DNA of 64,000 nucleotides. Source: Levilactobacillus angrenensis (lineage in GTDB: Bacteria; Bacillota; Bacilli; Lactobacillales; Lactobacillaceae). Within the stretch, counting starts at the first letter, position 1, and every line of letters begins with the position of its first letter. The notes beneath the pieces were generated by a model, which was not told the origin of the DNA, did no database searches, and saw only the letters and a list, made by a program, of their open reading frames with translations. The DNA is taken from the NCBI RefSeq assembly GCF_003946085.1, contig NZ_RHOB01000008.1, positions 82,464-146,463 of the forward strand. The letters run 5' to 3'. The translations under genes and the position numbers were made by a program. This document shows, one piece after another, positions 1-8,217 of the stretch.

Positions 1-120
1 CTCACTGCGTTTGAAATGGTCGCGTTCGTGCTGGCATTTGGCTGGCTGTTGATGCTATTGGACCGTATCGAAGCGTTGATCGATGTGGGGACTGAAGGGC
101 TGATTACGCGGCAGAAGTAA
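1..120 (+). CDS. C-terminal end of a membrane protein (partial)
   Basis: An open frame runs from the first base to a TAA at 118-120 and encodes 39 residues, so the gene begins outside the window. Residues 4-22 are hydrophobic (around FVLAFGWLLMLL) and form one membrane segment, followed by a short charged tail ending in TRQK. A rho-independent terminator follows directly, which supports this as a true gene end. The fragment is too short to assign a family. Confidence 0.6.
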   Translation, partial: LTAFEMVAFVLAFGWLLMLLDRIEALIDVGTEGLITRQK

Positions 121-137
121 GTAAGATGATGCATTAA

Positions 138-185
138 AAGGTGGCTGTTACCGGAATATTTCTGGTGACAGCCACCTTCTTTAAT
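138..185 (+). terminator. Rho-independent terminator
   Basis: The arms AAGGTGGCTGT (138-148) and ACAGCCACCTT (168-178) pair perfectly over 11 bp and are followed by CTTTAATT. It ends the partial membrane gene. It may also serve, on the opposite strand, the gene at 833-1372, whose 3' end is separated from it by repeat copy A. Confidence 0.8.
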
Positions 186-192
186 TACGGGG

Positions 193-832
193 CTAAAGGT
201 TGAAAGTAGTAATAACGCGGTAGTTCCAGAAATGACAGTGTTCTGTCCACCAAAATTAGCGAAACCAGGGCCTGCGTCAGCCAGAGATTCCGCCTGCTAT
301 GGGGGACACCTCCAGCCTGAGAAACGGTCTTCCGGTTCGCTTTGAAGACTGGCAAAATCCGCCAGTCTTCAAAGTCGCCCCACGCTGTAGGCTGAGAAAA
401 GGCCTCAGCCAACACCGTCGACACAGCTGGCTCCACCTCTGGCTGCCTCCGACGGATTGGTGATAGTCAGCAAGACGGCGTTAGTTAAAGACTAGTTGTT
501 AGATCAACCGCTAACTGGGGCTAAGCCAACTATTACTAGCACGCACACTTGTAGCCGAGAGTCCGCCAAATATGGGTTCAGCCGTGGGAGTTCCCTTAGT
601 GGCATGGGTCACGCCGCTTAGGAAACTGGCGTCTTTGAGACGTGACTTTCGGCTCAAAGCGAGGCCGAGACCGTTTCTCAGGCTCGGTCCGGTCCGCCCA
701 CCGCGTTCCAACCCATAGTTGGCGGACGGTAGGCGGCCAGTTCGAACTATGAAGCTGTAAACGACTATTTTTTTACGTCATGAGTCGCGCGGTGATAAGA
801 CTTCTAGCTGATTTTTATCTTTCGGCCTAAGG
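193..832 (+). mobile_element. Foldback MITE-like element, copy A (about 640 bp)
   Basis: This region has no convincing gene. It is a near-complete copy of a repeat also found at 19.4, 23.2, 27.0, 43.1 and 56.9 kb. The left end reads CTAAAGGTTGAAAG; the right end is degenerate. The arms are related in inverted orientation: GCCTGAGAAACGGTCT at 315-330 recurs as its reverse complement at 668-683. The right arm is closed by an 18-bp helix (561-578 with 710-727, one mismatch) enclosing hairpins 589-627 and 633-659. The left arm holds a perfect 14-bp hairpin (about 341-375). No target duplication is visible. The right end abuts the stop codon of the 833-1372 gene. Short open frames inside it follow the repeat, not protein-coding signals. 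Confidence 0.85.
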
Positions 833-1372
833 CTATTGGTGATTCAAGACAGACATCTTCGCCGGCATCTGCCGTACCTTTTGCGCCGCGTGCTGGGCAT
901 TGATTCGCTTGACGATTTTGCTAAGCGTGGTCGTGGCCGTTTGGTCCTGGCGGAATGAATGGACGATCATGCTGTCATAGGTGACCCGGTCGCCTTGTAA
1001 AGAAAACCAGTTGGGGGCGAGATTTTTATCTGCCGTCGTTACATGCTGATTCGGCCAGACCAAGTAGCGCGTGGGGTGCTTAGTCGCATAGTGTTCGACC
1101 TGCCAGCCCGCCTGAAAATCGTTGACCTCCTGCCAGCGCTGGAGCTTGGGTTCTTTGATGGCATAGTAAATGATGGCACTGTAGGCGAGCTTGGGATGGT
1201 GAGCCAAGTCGTTGGTCGTCAGTTTGGTAGACTGGTGGTGCGACGGGTGCGTTGCCGCTGACTGAGTGGTTGGGCTAGGGGACTGGTGGTGCGACGTTGC
1301 CACGACTGCAATCAGTCCGCCAATCAGCAGTAGGCCAACGAGACCGACCAGCCATTTAGTTAGTCTTGACAT
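833..1372 (-). CDS. Small membrane-anchored extracellular protein (Lreu_0056-like)
   Basis: This encodes 179 residues with an N-terminal membrane anchor (residues 7-26, WLVGLVGLLLIGGLIAVV) and a Ser/Thr/His-rich linker to about residue 55. A conserved-looking domain follows, with YSAIIYYAI, RWQE, GWQVEHY and YLVWPN. This resembles the lactobacillar Lreu_0056 family, whose function is unknown; the family call is from memory. The ATG is preceded by AGGAGG at good spacing. The gene stands alone, and its stop codon touches the end of repeat copy A. It probably acts outside the membrane. Confidence 0.75.
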   Translation of the reverse strand: MSRLTKWLVGLVGLLLIGGLIAVVATSHHQSPSPTTQSAATHPSHHQSTKLTTNDLAHHPKLAYSAIIYYAIKEPKLQRWQEVNDFQAGWQVEHYATKHPTRYLVWPNQHVTTADKNLAPNWFSLQGDRVTYDSMIVHSFRQDQTATTTLSKIVKRINAQHAAQKVRQMPAKMSVLNHQ

Positions 1373-1480
1373 GTCATACCTCCTGAAAAAATGGATAACC
1401 TTAGTGTAGCGGTCGGGCGTGCTGGCGTAAAGGGGGCAAAGATTGGGAAACGACGCGACGCAACACCTTTAGTGCCCATC

Positions 1481-1518
1481 AAAAAAACCACCTAAGCGCA
1501 GTCTACACTCAGGTGGTT
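1481..1518 (-). terminator. Terminator of the Apf-like gene
   Basis: On the minus strand AACCACCT and AGGTGGTT form a hairpin followed by seven T residues, directly after the stop at 1540. Confidence 0.85.
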
Positions 1519-1539
1519 ATGGCTAAATTCAATTGTGTT

Positions 1540-1938
1540 TTAGTACCAGTGGTGATGTTGCCAGAAGGACTTCGCTTTGGTCCAAGTCCCATAACGACCA
1601 GCCACGTACTTGTTGGCGGTCTTTTCTTGGTTGACAGCAGATAAGTTGCCATGCAAATAAGACTTCAGTAATTGGTAACGACCATAACAGTTACCGTTAC
1701 GTGCGGTGTAGCTGTAGCGGGATTCACGGTAAGCAATCCACTTCTTAGCAGCCTTTTGCTTCTTAGATAAGCCAGAGTTGATCTTGGCGATTTTCTTCTT
1801 TTGGCTAGCAGATAACGTTGCAGCTTCTGCAGTCACAGTTGGTTCCGCATTAAAACTGGTGGCGACGTTGGTAATCATCCCAAAGGAGATACCGAAAATT
1901 AGTAAGATTGAAGCTAATTTGATTTTAAATTTAGTCAT
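1540..1938 (-). CDS. Secreted Apf-like lysozyme-fold protein
   Basis: This encodes 132 residues with a signal peptide (residues 4-28; predicted cleavage in the Ala-rich stretch around 37-41). The C-terminal half has the lactobacillar aggregation-promoting-factor/transglycosylase-like pattern: WIAYRESRYSYTARNGNCYG (glutamate in RES), RYQLL, Q..TANKYVAGRYGTWTKAKSFW and a terminal HWY. Such proteins are exported muralytic or surface proteins. The start follows GAGGAAGAG. It is shorter than classical Apf proteins because it lacks a LysM or coiled-coil N-terminal part, having only a Lys-rich linker. It has its own terminator. Confidence 0.8.
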   Translation of the reverse strand: MTKFKIKLASILLIFGISFGMITNVATSFNAEPTVTAEAATLSASQKKKIAKINSGLSKKQKAAKKWIAYRESRYSYTARNGNCYGRYQLLKSYLHGNLSAVNQEKTANKYVAGRYGTWTKAKSFWQHHHWY

Positions 1939-2050
1939 ATTTTTTAAACACTCTTCCTCGTTTGTTAATCTCTACCTAGTAGCATACGCGATGAATGTTG
2001 CAGTCATGTTACTACGCAATTAAAAGGCCGTCACAAGGAGGTAAAGTTAT

Positions 2051-2149
2051 ATGACGTTATTTGGGGTATTAATCCTTATTGGGGTGCATTAAAACCGCTT
2101 GGTAGAGGGAATGGCAGCGGATTTAAGTAAATATTTCAATAGTGAATAG
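2051..2149 (+). pseudogene. Possible small hydrophobic peptide gene with an in-frame stop
   Basis: A strong SD (AAGGAGG, 2035-2041) precedes an ATG at 2051. The reading frame MTLFGVLILIGVH stops at a TAA (2090-2092), and the same frame then continues for 18 more codons to a TAG at 2147-2149. It is either a 13-residue peptide or a roughly 32-residue protein broken by a nonsense change. I do not recognise it, and coding is uncertain. Confidence 0.25.
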
Positions 2150-2166
2150 GCGGATTGGTTAGCAGG

Positions 2167-3003
2167 TCATGAAAAGAGTTGTTGCCAACCAAAATAGCCG
2201 ATGACTACGATCCCCAGCGCAATACGATACCAGCCGAAGAGCTTGAAATCATTGTTGCGGATGTAGCTGAGCAGAAATTTAATGGCTAAATAGGCCACGA
2301 TGTAGGAGACGATAACGCCGGTTAACAAGATGATGACTTGGGTATAAGTAAAGGAATTGCCGTGGATCAGGTATTTTAAGACCTTGAGCGAAGAGGCGCC
2401 GAACATGGTCGGAATAGCCAGAAAAAAGGAAAATTCAGTGGCCACGTAGCGGGAAGTTCCTAGTAAGATTGCCCCCAGAATCGTTGCGCCCGAGCGCGAG
2501 GTACCCGGGACCATCGCTAGAACCTGGAAGCAGCCAATCAGGATGGCTAGCTTGAAGGGAAGGGTATTGAGATCGGTGAAGCGTGGCGTTTTGGTCCGGT
2601 TGTAATTTTCAATTACAATAAAGAGCATCCCGTATAGAATCAAGGTCGTGGCGATGACCGGCCAACTGGTCAGGTGGGCATCCATCCAGTCGTTGAGCGG
2701 TAGGCCGACGATGATAGCCGGTAAAACGGCGACGACGACCTTGATCCACAGTGACCAGGTTTGGCGGCGTTCGCGAATGGATTTCGTGGTGGCCCATGGA
2801 TTGAGTTTGTTAAAGTACAGAACTAACACGGCCAGAATGGCGCCCAGCTGGATGACGACCATGAACATATTAATGAAAGCGGTCGGCTCGTTAAGCTTGA
2901 TGAATTCGTCGGCCAAGTACAGGTGGCCTGTGGAACTGATCGGCAAAAACTCCGTGACACCCTCAATGATGCCGAGAATAACGGCTTTAATAATGTCTAA
3001 CAC
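2167..3003 (-). CDS. uppP: Undecaprenyl-diphosphatase UppP/BacA
   Basis: This integral membrane enzyme removes a phosphate from undecaprenyl diphosphate so the lipid carrier can be reused for peptidoglycan and wall polymers; it also gives bacitracin tolerance. With the GTG start at 3003 the protein has 278 residues, normal for the family. The two signatures are present: [14 protein letters not shown] at residues 14-27 and PGTSRSG at about 166-172. Multiple hydrophobic segments span the rest. The frame stays open upstream to 3219, but that extension is not homologous in character. The GTG has a purine-rich GGGGA upstream. Confidence 0.93.
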   Translation of the reverse strand: MLDIIKAVILGIIEGVTEFLPISSTGHLYLADEFIKLNEPTAFINMFMVVIQLGAILAVLVLYFNKLNPWATTKSIRERRQTWSLWIKVVVAVLPAIIVGLPLNDWMDAHLTSWPVIATTLILYGMLFIVIENYNRTKTPRFTDLNTLPFKLAILIGCFQVLAMVPGTSRSGATILGAILLGTSRYVATEFSFFLAIPTMFGASSLKVLKYLIHGNSFTYTQVIILLTGVIVSYIVAYLAIKFLLSYIRNNDFKLFGWYRIALGIVVIGYFGWQQLFS

Positions 3004-3093
3004 AAGAAATTCCCCTTTGTAAGTAGCAGTAATTTCTAGCTTATCAGACCGACGTAAAGAGGCTGTCTCAGTTGTGTAAAATCTATGTAAAAC

Positions 3094-3118
3094 AAAAAGG
3101 CCGACGACTGCCGACCTT
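3094..3118 (-). terminator. Terminator after the membrane protein at 3161-4078
   Basis: Minus-strand arms AAGGTCGGC and GTCGGCCTT pair over 9 bp including G-U pairs, followed by TTTTTGTTTT. Confidence 0.7.
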
Positions 3119-3160
3119 GGTATCATGGGATTTAGCGCATGAAAATTTTTAAAAATCAGC

Positions 3161-4078
3161 TTAACCGTTATTTTCCGAAGCGAGTCCGCGTTGGTACGCC
3201 AAGACCTTGCGGAAAACAAAGACGGTCCCTAAAAAGAAGCAGGCGGCCAGACTCGCAGCAATCGGCAATGTGTGGAACATGTTGGCGGGTAAGACCAATG
3301 CCAAAAGTGGAAAGGCGTAGGCCGCGGGCAACTTGATGCGCAAGAGTTGCAGGAGCACGAAGACCAGCGGCAATGCCAGTAACGTGGTCAGTAACCAGGA
3401 TGCCAGGAGGGTGTGGATCAGCACGCCCAACGTGGCGGCACCGGCCAGCGCGATGATTTGGCGAATGGCCAGTTTGCCTGGGTAGTCGGGCAACTGCGAG
3501 ACCTCAAAGAAAACCACCAGGACCGGGGGAATCCCCGCCATTTGTGGGAAGCCGGCGAGCCAAACGGCGGCGACCCAGACGGAAGCGACCAACGTGAAGC
3601 CCAGCATGTGAGAGACGTGGAGTGGTTGGCCCGCAGGTTTACCGCGGTAATGGCCCTGGAGCAAGACGCCGACGGTCAGGGTCAACGTGAAGATCAGAAT
3701 CGCCAGGATAAAGGACCAGTGCGTGGCGTTGATGATGATAGGCAGCAGACCAGTGGCAAATGAGGGGGCGAGGGTCGAGCGCAGCACGCTGAGTAACAAT
3801 AGGATTAAAATCAAGGTCAGATAGACCTTCTCAGCGTAAGTGATGTTCAGTTGGTTGACCAGAAAGCCAATCACAGCGGTCCCAGACGGTGCCAGGAAGA
3901 TTTTAAATGGTTGCGCGATCCAACTGCTATTATGGTAGATCCAGGTGCCGGCCGTCAGTGCGCCAATTTCGGGGAGAATGATTTCGTAGTCCCCGAGGAT
4001 AGTCGCCGCGGCGACCATCAGTAGAACAAACGCAAAGCCAATCAGGTAGTCGCGCCGCTCAAGTTTGGTTAATGACAT
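3161..4078 (-). CDS. Conserved multi-pass membrane protein of unknown function
   Basis: This encodes 305 residues, mostly hydrophobic, with about eight or nine likely membrane segments (first at residues 11-28). The loop [12 protein letters not shown] and the repeat-like [14 protein letters not shown] suggest an internally duplicated fold somewhat like HPP-family membrane proteins, but I cannot confirm that. The ATG at 4078 follows AAGGAGG. It lies between uppP and map and has its own terminator. I found no catalytic motif. A membrane transport or channel role is only a guess. Confidence 0.65.
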   Translation of the reverse strand: MSLTKLERRDYLIGFAFVLLMVAAATILGDYEIILPEIGALTAGTWIYHNSSWIAQPFKIFLAPSGTAVIGFLVNQLNITYAEKVYLTLILILLLLSVLRSTLAPSFATGLLPIIINATHWSFILAILIFTLTLTVGVLLQGHYRGKPAGQPLHVSHMLGFTLVASVWVAAVWLAGFPQMAGIPPVLVVFFEVSQLPDYPGKLAIRQIIALAGAATLGVLIHTLLASWLLTTLLALPLVFVLLQLLRIKLPAAYAFPLLALVLPANMFHTLPIAASLAACFFLGTVFVFRKVLAYQRGLASENNG

Positions 4079-4271
4079 GAGTCAAGAATACCTCCTTATA
4101 TTTTTTTATATAAAATCGGATTTTTTGTCTAAGCGGTTTTGATTATAGCACGATGCGCCAGTGATTTCAGGTTGAAAATGTTCTGAAAACGTTGCCAACA
4201 TTGGTATTGCGGTCACCAGAAATTTGGCTTGTCCGGTTGAACTTTCCCGTTTCATTTCGCTGGGCTTAGGG

Positions 4272-4309
4272 TATACTAAAGAAATAACCAAACATCAGGA
4301 GAAAACACC
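4272..4309 (+). promoter_or_regulatory. map promoter -10 and SD
   Basis: A TATACT -10 box lies at 4272-4277 with a weak TTTCAT 16 bp upstream. A CAGGAG SD stands before the ATG at 4310. Confidence 0.5.
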
Positions 4310-5098
4310 ATGATTGCATTGAAATCGCAACGCGAGATTGACGGCATGCAGGCGGCGGGAGATATCCTCGTCGGCCTCTTCCATGAACTCGAAGACTACA
4401 TTAAACCTGGCATCACGACCTGGGACATCGACCATTTTTCCTACGAATACATCGTGGGCCACGGGGCTACCCCGGGTGAATTAAATTTTGAAGGCTACAA
4501 GTACTCGACCTGTGTCAGCGTCAATGACATGATCTGCCACGGTTGCCCCAGCAAGGCAATCGTGTTGCGCGACGGCGACCTAGTCAAAATGGACACGGTC
4601 ATCGACTATCACGGCTACCTCAGTGATGCCTGCCACGCCTTTGTTGCGGGCACCCCGTCGGCCGAAACGCAGACGTTGATGGACGTCACGCTTAAGGCGC
4701 TTTACAAGGGAATCGACCAAGCCGTAGTGGGCAACCGGATCGGCGATATTGGTTTTGCCATTCAGGACTACGCGGAAAATCAATTGGGTTATGGCGTGGT
4801 GCGCGACTACATCGGCCACGGCATTGGACCGACGATGCACGAGGACCCCGATGTGCCGCATTACGGCCGCGCCGGTCATGGTACACGGTTAAAGGCGGGG
4901 ATGACGATTACCATCGAACCCATGATCAACGTCGGTAGCTATGAGTGCAGCGTGCCCGCCGAAGATGGCTGGACGATTCGGACGGTTGACGGCAGTTGGA
5001 GCTGCCAGTATGAACACACGATTGTGATCACCGATGATGGTCCGAAGATTTTGACGTCGTTTGACCATGAGTTGGATGCGCGGTATTTATTGAAATAG
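4310..5098 (+). CDS. map: Type I methionine aminopeptidase
   Basis: This cytosolic metalloenzyme removes the initiator methionine from new proteins. The protein has 262 residues, the usual length. The metal ligands are visible: D95 and D106 (KMDTVID ... LSDACHAF), H170 (GHGIG), E203 (TIEPM) and E235 (YEHTIVIT). The substrate-binding His lies in ICHG at residues 75-78. The sequence is moderately divergent from a core housekeeping Map (YLSDACHAF instead of the usual HGD), so it may be a second copy in this genome. It is monocistronic with a strong terminator. Confidence 0.92.
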   Translation: MIALKSQREIDGMQAAGDILVGLFHELEDYIKPGITTWDIDHFSYEYIVGHGATPGELNFEGYKYSTCVSVNDMICHGCPSKAIVLRDGDLVKMDTVIDYHGYLSDACHAFVAGTPSAETQTLMDVTLKALYKGIDQAVVGNRIGDIGFAIQDYAENQLGYGVVRDYIGHGIGPTMHEDPDVPHYGRAGHGTRLKAGMTITIEPMINVGSYECSVPAEDGWTIRTVDGSWSCQYEHTIVITDDGPKILTSFDHELDARYLLK

Positions 5099-5106
5099 GT
5101 ATGACG

Positions 5107-5140
5107 AAAGGGGCCCGCGAATTGTTCGCAGGCCCCTTTG
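5107..5140 (+). terminator. map terminator
   Basis: The arms AAAGGGGCC and GGCCCCTTT, with GCGAA/TTCGC inside, form a long GC-rich hairpin just after the map stop codon. The T-run is weak. Confidence 0.75.
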
Positions 5141-5159
5141 CTGTAAAATTTTTAAGCCA

Positions 5160-5359
5160 TTATGACGTTGGAAAAAAATCGTGATCAGTTAGTGCGCTTT
5201 GATGCGCTTGAATAAAACGTTCATCTGTAAAGGGATTAGGTTTTTTAGGTAAAAAGACAATTGCCCCATCGCGACCAGCATAGACTTCGTATTGCTCAAA
5301 CGGACTGTTAATGTTCTCCGGAACGGGCAGAACGGTTGCTTGCTTCTAACAACTGTCAT
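5160..5359 (-). pseudogene. Frameshifted MazE/PemI-like antitoxin
   Basis: On the minus strand an SD GGAGG (5367-5371) and ATG (5359) start a frame that runs only a few codons in the correct phase. After a one-base shift near codon 5, the other frame reads KQATVLPVPENI ... YEVYAGRDGAIVFLP ... NPFTDERFIQ and ends at a TAA (5160-5162). This is the typical AbrB/MazE swapped-hairpin antitoxin pattern of lactobacilli. The shifted frame has a stop just upstream, so no intact start exists. No toxin gene is adjacent. A sequencing error would also explain it. Confidence 0.6.
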
Positions 5360-5382
5360 GAAATTTCCTCCTAATAGTGAGC

Positions 5383-6126
5383 TTAAACCGCCGTGTACCC
5401 ACCGTCGACCGTGAATTCAGACCCGGTCACGTAGTTGGATTCATCTGACCCCAAGTAGACGCAGATTTCGCCAATATCTTGTGGTTGGCCGACACGTTTC
5501 ATCGGGATAGCGGCCGAGACTTGGGCGACCTGGTCGTTGGGACCACTGGTCATCGGCGTGTTGATGACACCGGGGTGGACCGAGTTGACCCGGATGTTGT
5601 AGCCCTTGGTCGTCGCGTCAATGGCGGCGGCCTTGGTCAGCATGCGCGTGCCGCCTTTAGATGCCGAGTAAGACGAGATGAGCGGGCTGGCGACCATGCC
5701 GGCAATCGAAGAAATGTCGATGATTGACCCGCCAGACTGCTTCATAGCCTTGATGGCGTGCTTCATGCCTAAGAAGTTCCCGGTCAAATTAATGTCAATG
5801 ACCCGTTGCCATTCGGCCAGCGTAATTTCGTCAAGGGGCTTCATTTCCGGCAAAATGCCCGCGCAGTTGACTAAAATGTCGAGCTGCCCAAATTGTTCGA
5901 CGATGTGGCCAATCGTGGCTTGCCAAGCAGCCTCGTCGGTGACGTCGAGTGAGACGAAACTCGCGGTGTCGTGGTCGCGAATCAAGGCGCGTTCGCCGTC
6001 GCTTTCCTGTAAGTCGGAGAGGATGACTCGGGCTCCTTCCCGTAAGTAACATTTGGCGATGCCGATGCCGATTCCCCCGGCACCACCCGTAATCAATGCC
6101 GTCTTGTTTTGTAAACGCGCTGTCAT
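5383..6126 (-). CDS. SDR-family NAD(P)-dependent oxidoreductase
   Basis: This classical short-chain dehydrogenase has 247 residues. The cofactor motif TGGAGGIGIG lies at residues 13-22, NCAG at 87-90, the catalytic Ser in DISS near 139-140, and YSASK at 153-157. An Asp after beta-2 (SDLQ, about residue 38) suggests NAD rather than NADP. The substrate is unknown; close relatives are annotated as glucose/acetoin/3-oxoacyl reductases without proof. I chose the ATG at 6126 rather than the TTG one codon upstream because AAGGAGG (6134-6140) is then 7 nt away. Confidence 0.88.
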   Translation of the reverse strand: MTARLQNKTALITGGAGGIGIGIAKCYLREGARVILSDLQESDGERALIRDHDTASFVSLDVTDEAAWQATIGHIVEQFGQLDILVNCAGILPEMKPLDEITLAEWQRVIDINLTGNFLGMKHAIKAMKQSGGSIIDISSIAGMVASPLISSYSASKGGTRMLTKAAAIDATTKGYNIRVNSVHPGVINTPMTSGPNDQVAQVSAAIPMKRVGQPQDIGEICVYLGSDESNYVTGSEFTVDGGYTAV

Positions 6127-6357
6127 CAAATTACCTCCTTGTAGATTCTAAGTTCATGGTATCACAAATAACGAGAGGGGGTGTCGTTGTTTGTTGGGAA
6201 ATTGATTGGTGGACAGGAGCGTTAGGCTGTCTTGGTTACCGGGCATCATTATAAATATGATTATGTGACGTCTACAAAAGTTTTACACAACCAATATCAA
6301 AATGCTACACGGGCCTGCTATCCTAGTTGAGAACTAAAATTCTAGGAGGCAATTCCA

Positions 6358-7227
6358 TTGAAATCTAAATTACGCTTAGGCCTGTCATTGGGCGCACTCA
6401 TCATGACGTTAGGAATCGGCACGCAAACGATTGTGACACCGGTTCAAGCAGCGACTCACGCAACAACGACTCAGGCAGGAAAGCAGATCAAGCTGCAGGG
6501 CGCCGATAACGTTCGCGACTTGGGTGGTTACCGGACTAAGACGGGCAAGACCGTCAAAGCCCACGTTTTATTGCGGGCGGCGGCACTGAACAAGCTGACG
6601 AAGGCTGATGCGAAAAAGCTCAAACAGGTTTACCACGTGCGGACCGATATTGATTTGCGGTCCAAGGCCGAAGCGGCTAAGGCACCAGACGTGAAGATTT
6701 CTGGGGTGACCTATAAGTTTGATCCCGTCGTCAAGGACGTCTCACAGCAGTTCTCCATGACCAGTAAGGACGGCGTGAAGATCATGGAAGACGGCTACAA
6801 GGCCATGGTCACGAGTGCTCAGGGGAAGAAGGCCTACAAGCAGCTGTTCAAGGTGCTTTTGAAGAATCCTAAGGGTCAAGCCGTGTTGTGGCATTGTACC
6901 GCTGGTAAGGACCGCACTGGGATCGGGACAGCGTTAGTGCTGTCTGCTTTGGGCGTCAATCGCAAGACGGTCATGAGCGATTACCTCTTATCCAACAAGT
7001 ACCTGGCGGCCAGCAACCAAGCGGCCATTAAGCAGTTGAAGGACAAGGGCGCTGATGCGGCGACCATCAAGCTGATGACAGACATGATGACCGTGAAGAA
7101 GTCCTATCTGAACGCGGCTTTCTCTGCCATCAACAAGAAGTATGGTTCCGTGGACAAGTACCTGCAAAAGGGGCTGGGCCTAACGAAGACGGACCGGACG
7201 AAGCTGCAGAAATTGTATTTGAAGTAA
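6358..7227 (+). CDS. Secreted tyrosine-type protein phosphatase
   Basis: This encodes 289 residues with a signal peptide (residues 1-31, cleavage after VQA) and a Y_phosphatase3-type domain. The P-loop WHCTAGKDRTG carries C180 and R186 (Cx5R), and the N-terminal LQGADNVRDLGGYRT is the usual lead-in of this family. Such enzymes hydrolyse phosphotyrosine or phosphoinositide-like esters; extracellular phosphatase action is inferred from the signal peptide. The start is TTG at 6358, with TAGGAGG eight bases upstream. It is monocistronic. Many Lys/Ala residues in the C-terminal third are typical of exported lactobacillar proteins. Confidence 0.87.
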   Translation: MKSKLRLGLSLGALIMTLGIGTQTIVTPVQAATHATTTQAGKQIKLQGADNVRDLGGYRTKTGKTVKAHVLLRAAALNKLTKADAKKLKQVYHVRTDIDLRSKAEAAKAPDVKISGVTYKFDPVVKDVSQQFSMTSKDGVKIMEDGYKAMVTSAQGKKAYKQLFKVLLKNPKGQAVLWHCTAGKDRTGIGTALVLSALGVNRKTVMSDYLLSNKYLAASNQAAIKQLKDKGADAATIKLMTDMMTVKKSYLNAAFSAINKKYGSVDKYLQKGLGLTKTDRTKLQKLYLK

Positions 7228-7313
7228 AAAAGTAGCAACGTGTTCAGTCCCCCTTCCCAAATTGGTCTACACCATGGTACACTGGGTCTAAACCAACGAG
7301 GGAGCGAATCAGC

Positions 7314-8120
7314 TTGTACAAGATTATTACCAGCGACTTAGACGAAACGCTATTGCGGATGGATGGCAGCATTTCTCAGGCCAATATCGATGCCATTGCG
7401 GCGGCTTCGGCCCGCGGTGTCAAGTTTGTCCCCAATACGGGGCGGAGTTTTTTGACTGTGCAGGAACTGTTGAAGAAGCTGCATCTGTACCAGCAGCCGG
7501 GAGAATACGTCGTGTCATACAACGGTGGCGTGGTCGTGGAGAACCAAGACAACCGCGTGATCGTTAGCAATCAAATGCCCTTTGCCGAAGCGAAGCGGGT
7601 CTTTGAAATCATGACACAATTCGATGTCGACATCCACGTCTATACGCTGGACCATCTGTACATTTATCGGCCGCGGGTGGACGACATGGCCTACTTGAAG
7701 ACGCGGGGCGTGACCTTTGACGAGATGACGGGGTCGTTTGACCAATTCGCTGACGACCGAATTATGAAGGTCATCGTGATGAATCCGGATCTGACTGTGC
7801 GCCGGGCCGTGTATGACGCGATTACCGCGGCGTTTGACCAGATTAACTGTACCTATTCTTCCGGGATCTACATGGAAGTCAACCATGCCGGGGTGGATAA
7901 GGGAACGGCGATTCTGGATTTGGGGCGGCAGCTAGGCGTCGGGGCCGATGAGATTATGGCCATCGGGGATAACGCCAATGACCTGGGGATGCTGACTAAG
8001 GTGGGCATGCCGGTCGCCGTTGCCAACGGGATTCCCGAGGTCAAGCAGGTCGCTAAGTTCGTGACGCCGCATGACTTTGAGTCTGGCGTGGCGGATGCGA
8101 TTCATGAATTTGTTTTGTAA
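7314..8120 (+). CDS. Cof-type HAD-superfamily sugar-phosphate phosphatase
   Basis: This encodes 268 residues. Motif I is DLDETLL at residues 8-14 (nucleophile D8) and motif IV is GDNANDLGM near residue 220. The long cap between them fits the type IIB HAD fold. Members dephosphorylate sugar phosphates, flavin or nucleotide monophosphates in the cytosol; the substrate cannot be read from sequence. The start is TTG at 7314 with a GAGGGAG upstream. A terminator follows. Confidence 0.88.
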   Translation: MYKIITSDLDETLLRMDGSISQANIDAIAAASARGVKFVPNTGRSFLTVQELLKKLHLYQQPGEYVVSYNGGVVVENQDNRVIVSNQMPFAEAKRVFEIMTQFDVDIHVYTLDHLYIYRPRVDDMAYLKTRGVTFDEMTGSFDQFADDRIMKVIVMNPDLTVRRAVYDAITAAFDQINCTYSSGIYMEVNHAGVDKGTAILDLGRQLGVGADEIMAIGDNANDLGMLTKVGMPVAVANGIPEVKQVAKFVTPHDFESGVADAIHEFVL

Positions 8121-8125
8121 ATCAG

Positions 8126-8153
8126 AGCTGGGACTGCGGTCCTGGCTTTTTTT
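8126..8153 (+). terminator. Terminator after the HAD phosphatase
   Basis: AGCTGGGAC pairs with GTCCTGGCT (two G-U pairs), followed by seven T residues. Confidence 0.75.
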
Positions 8154-8156
8154 GAG

Positions 8157-8185
8157 TTGACAACGATTGTCGAATCCCGTATGGT
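8157..8185 (+). promoter_or_regulatory. Promoter of the Bcr/CflA exporter unit
   Basis: TTGACA (8157-8162) and TATGGT (8180-8185) are 17 bp apart. The -35 box overlaps the small palindrome GACAA-cga-TTGTC, a possible repressor site. Confidence 0.7.
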
Positions 8186-8217
8186 TAAAGGACTTTAAAC
8201 GAGAGGGGTGACAACCC

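Noticed and set aside
185..436. Open frame in the left arm of copy A beginning MEPAVSTVLAEA
   Set aside because: Same reason: it follows hairpin arms of the repeat and has no SD or protein family resemblance.
511..711. Recurrent open frames beginning MERGGRTGPSLRNGLGLA in several repeat copies (also near 23491 and 43189)
   Set aside because: They recur because the DNA repeat recurs. The starts have no SD, the frames are broken in other copies, and between-copy changes preserve base pairing rather than codons.
193..832. The repeat as a CRISPR array, rRNA/tRNA gene or known large RNA such as GOLLD or ROOL
   Set aside because: There are no regular spacer-repeat units, no tRNA-like CCA or T-loop features and no adjacent phage or tRNA genes; multiple dispersed copies with terminal repeats and a target duplication fit a mobile element.
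2167..3219. Longer 350-residue start for uppP at 3219
   Set aside because: The extra 72 residues are unlike the family, which starts two or three residues before [12 protein letters not shown]; the GTG at 3003 gives the normal length.
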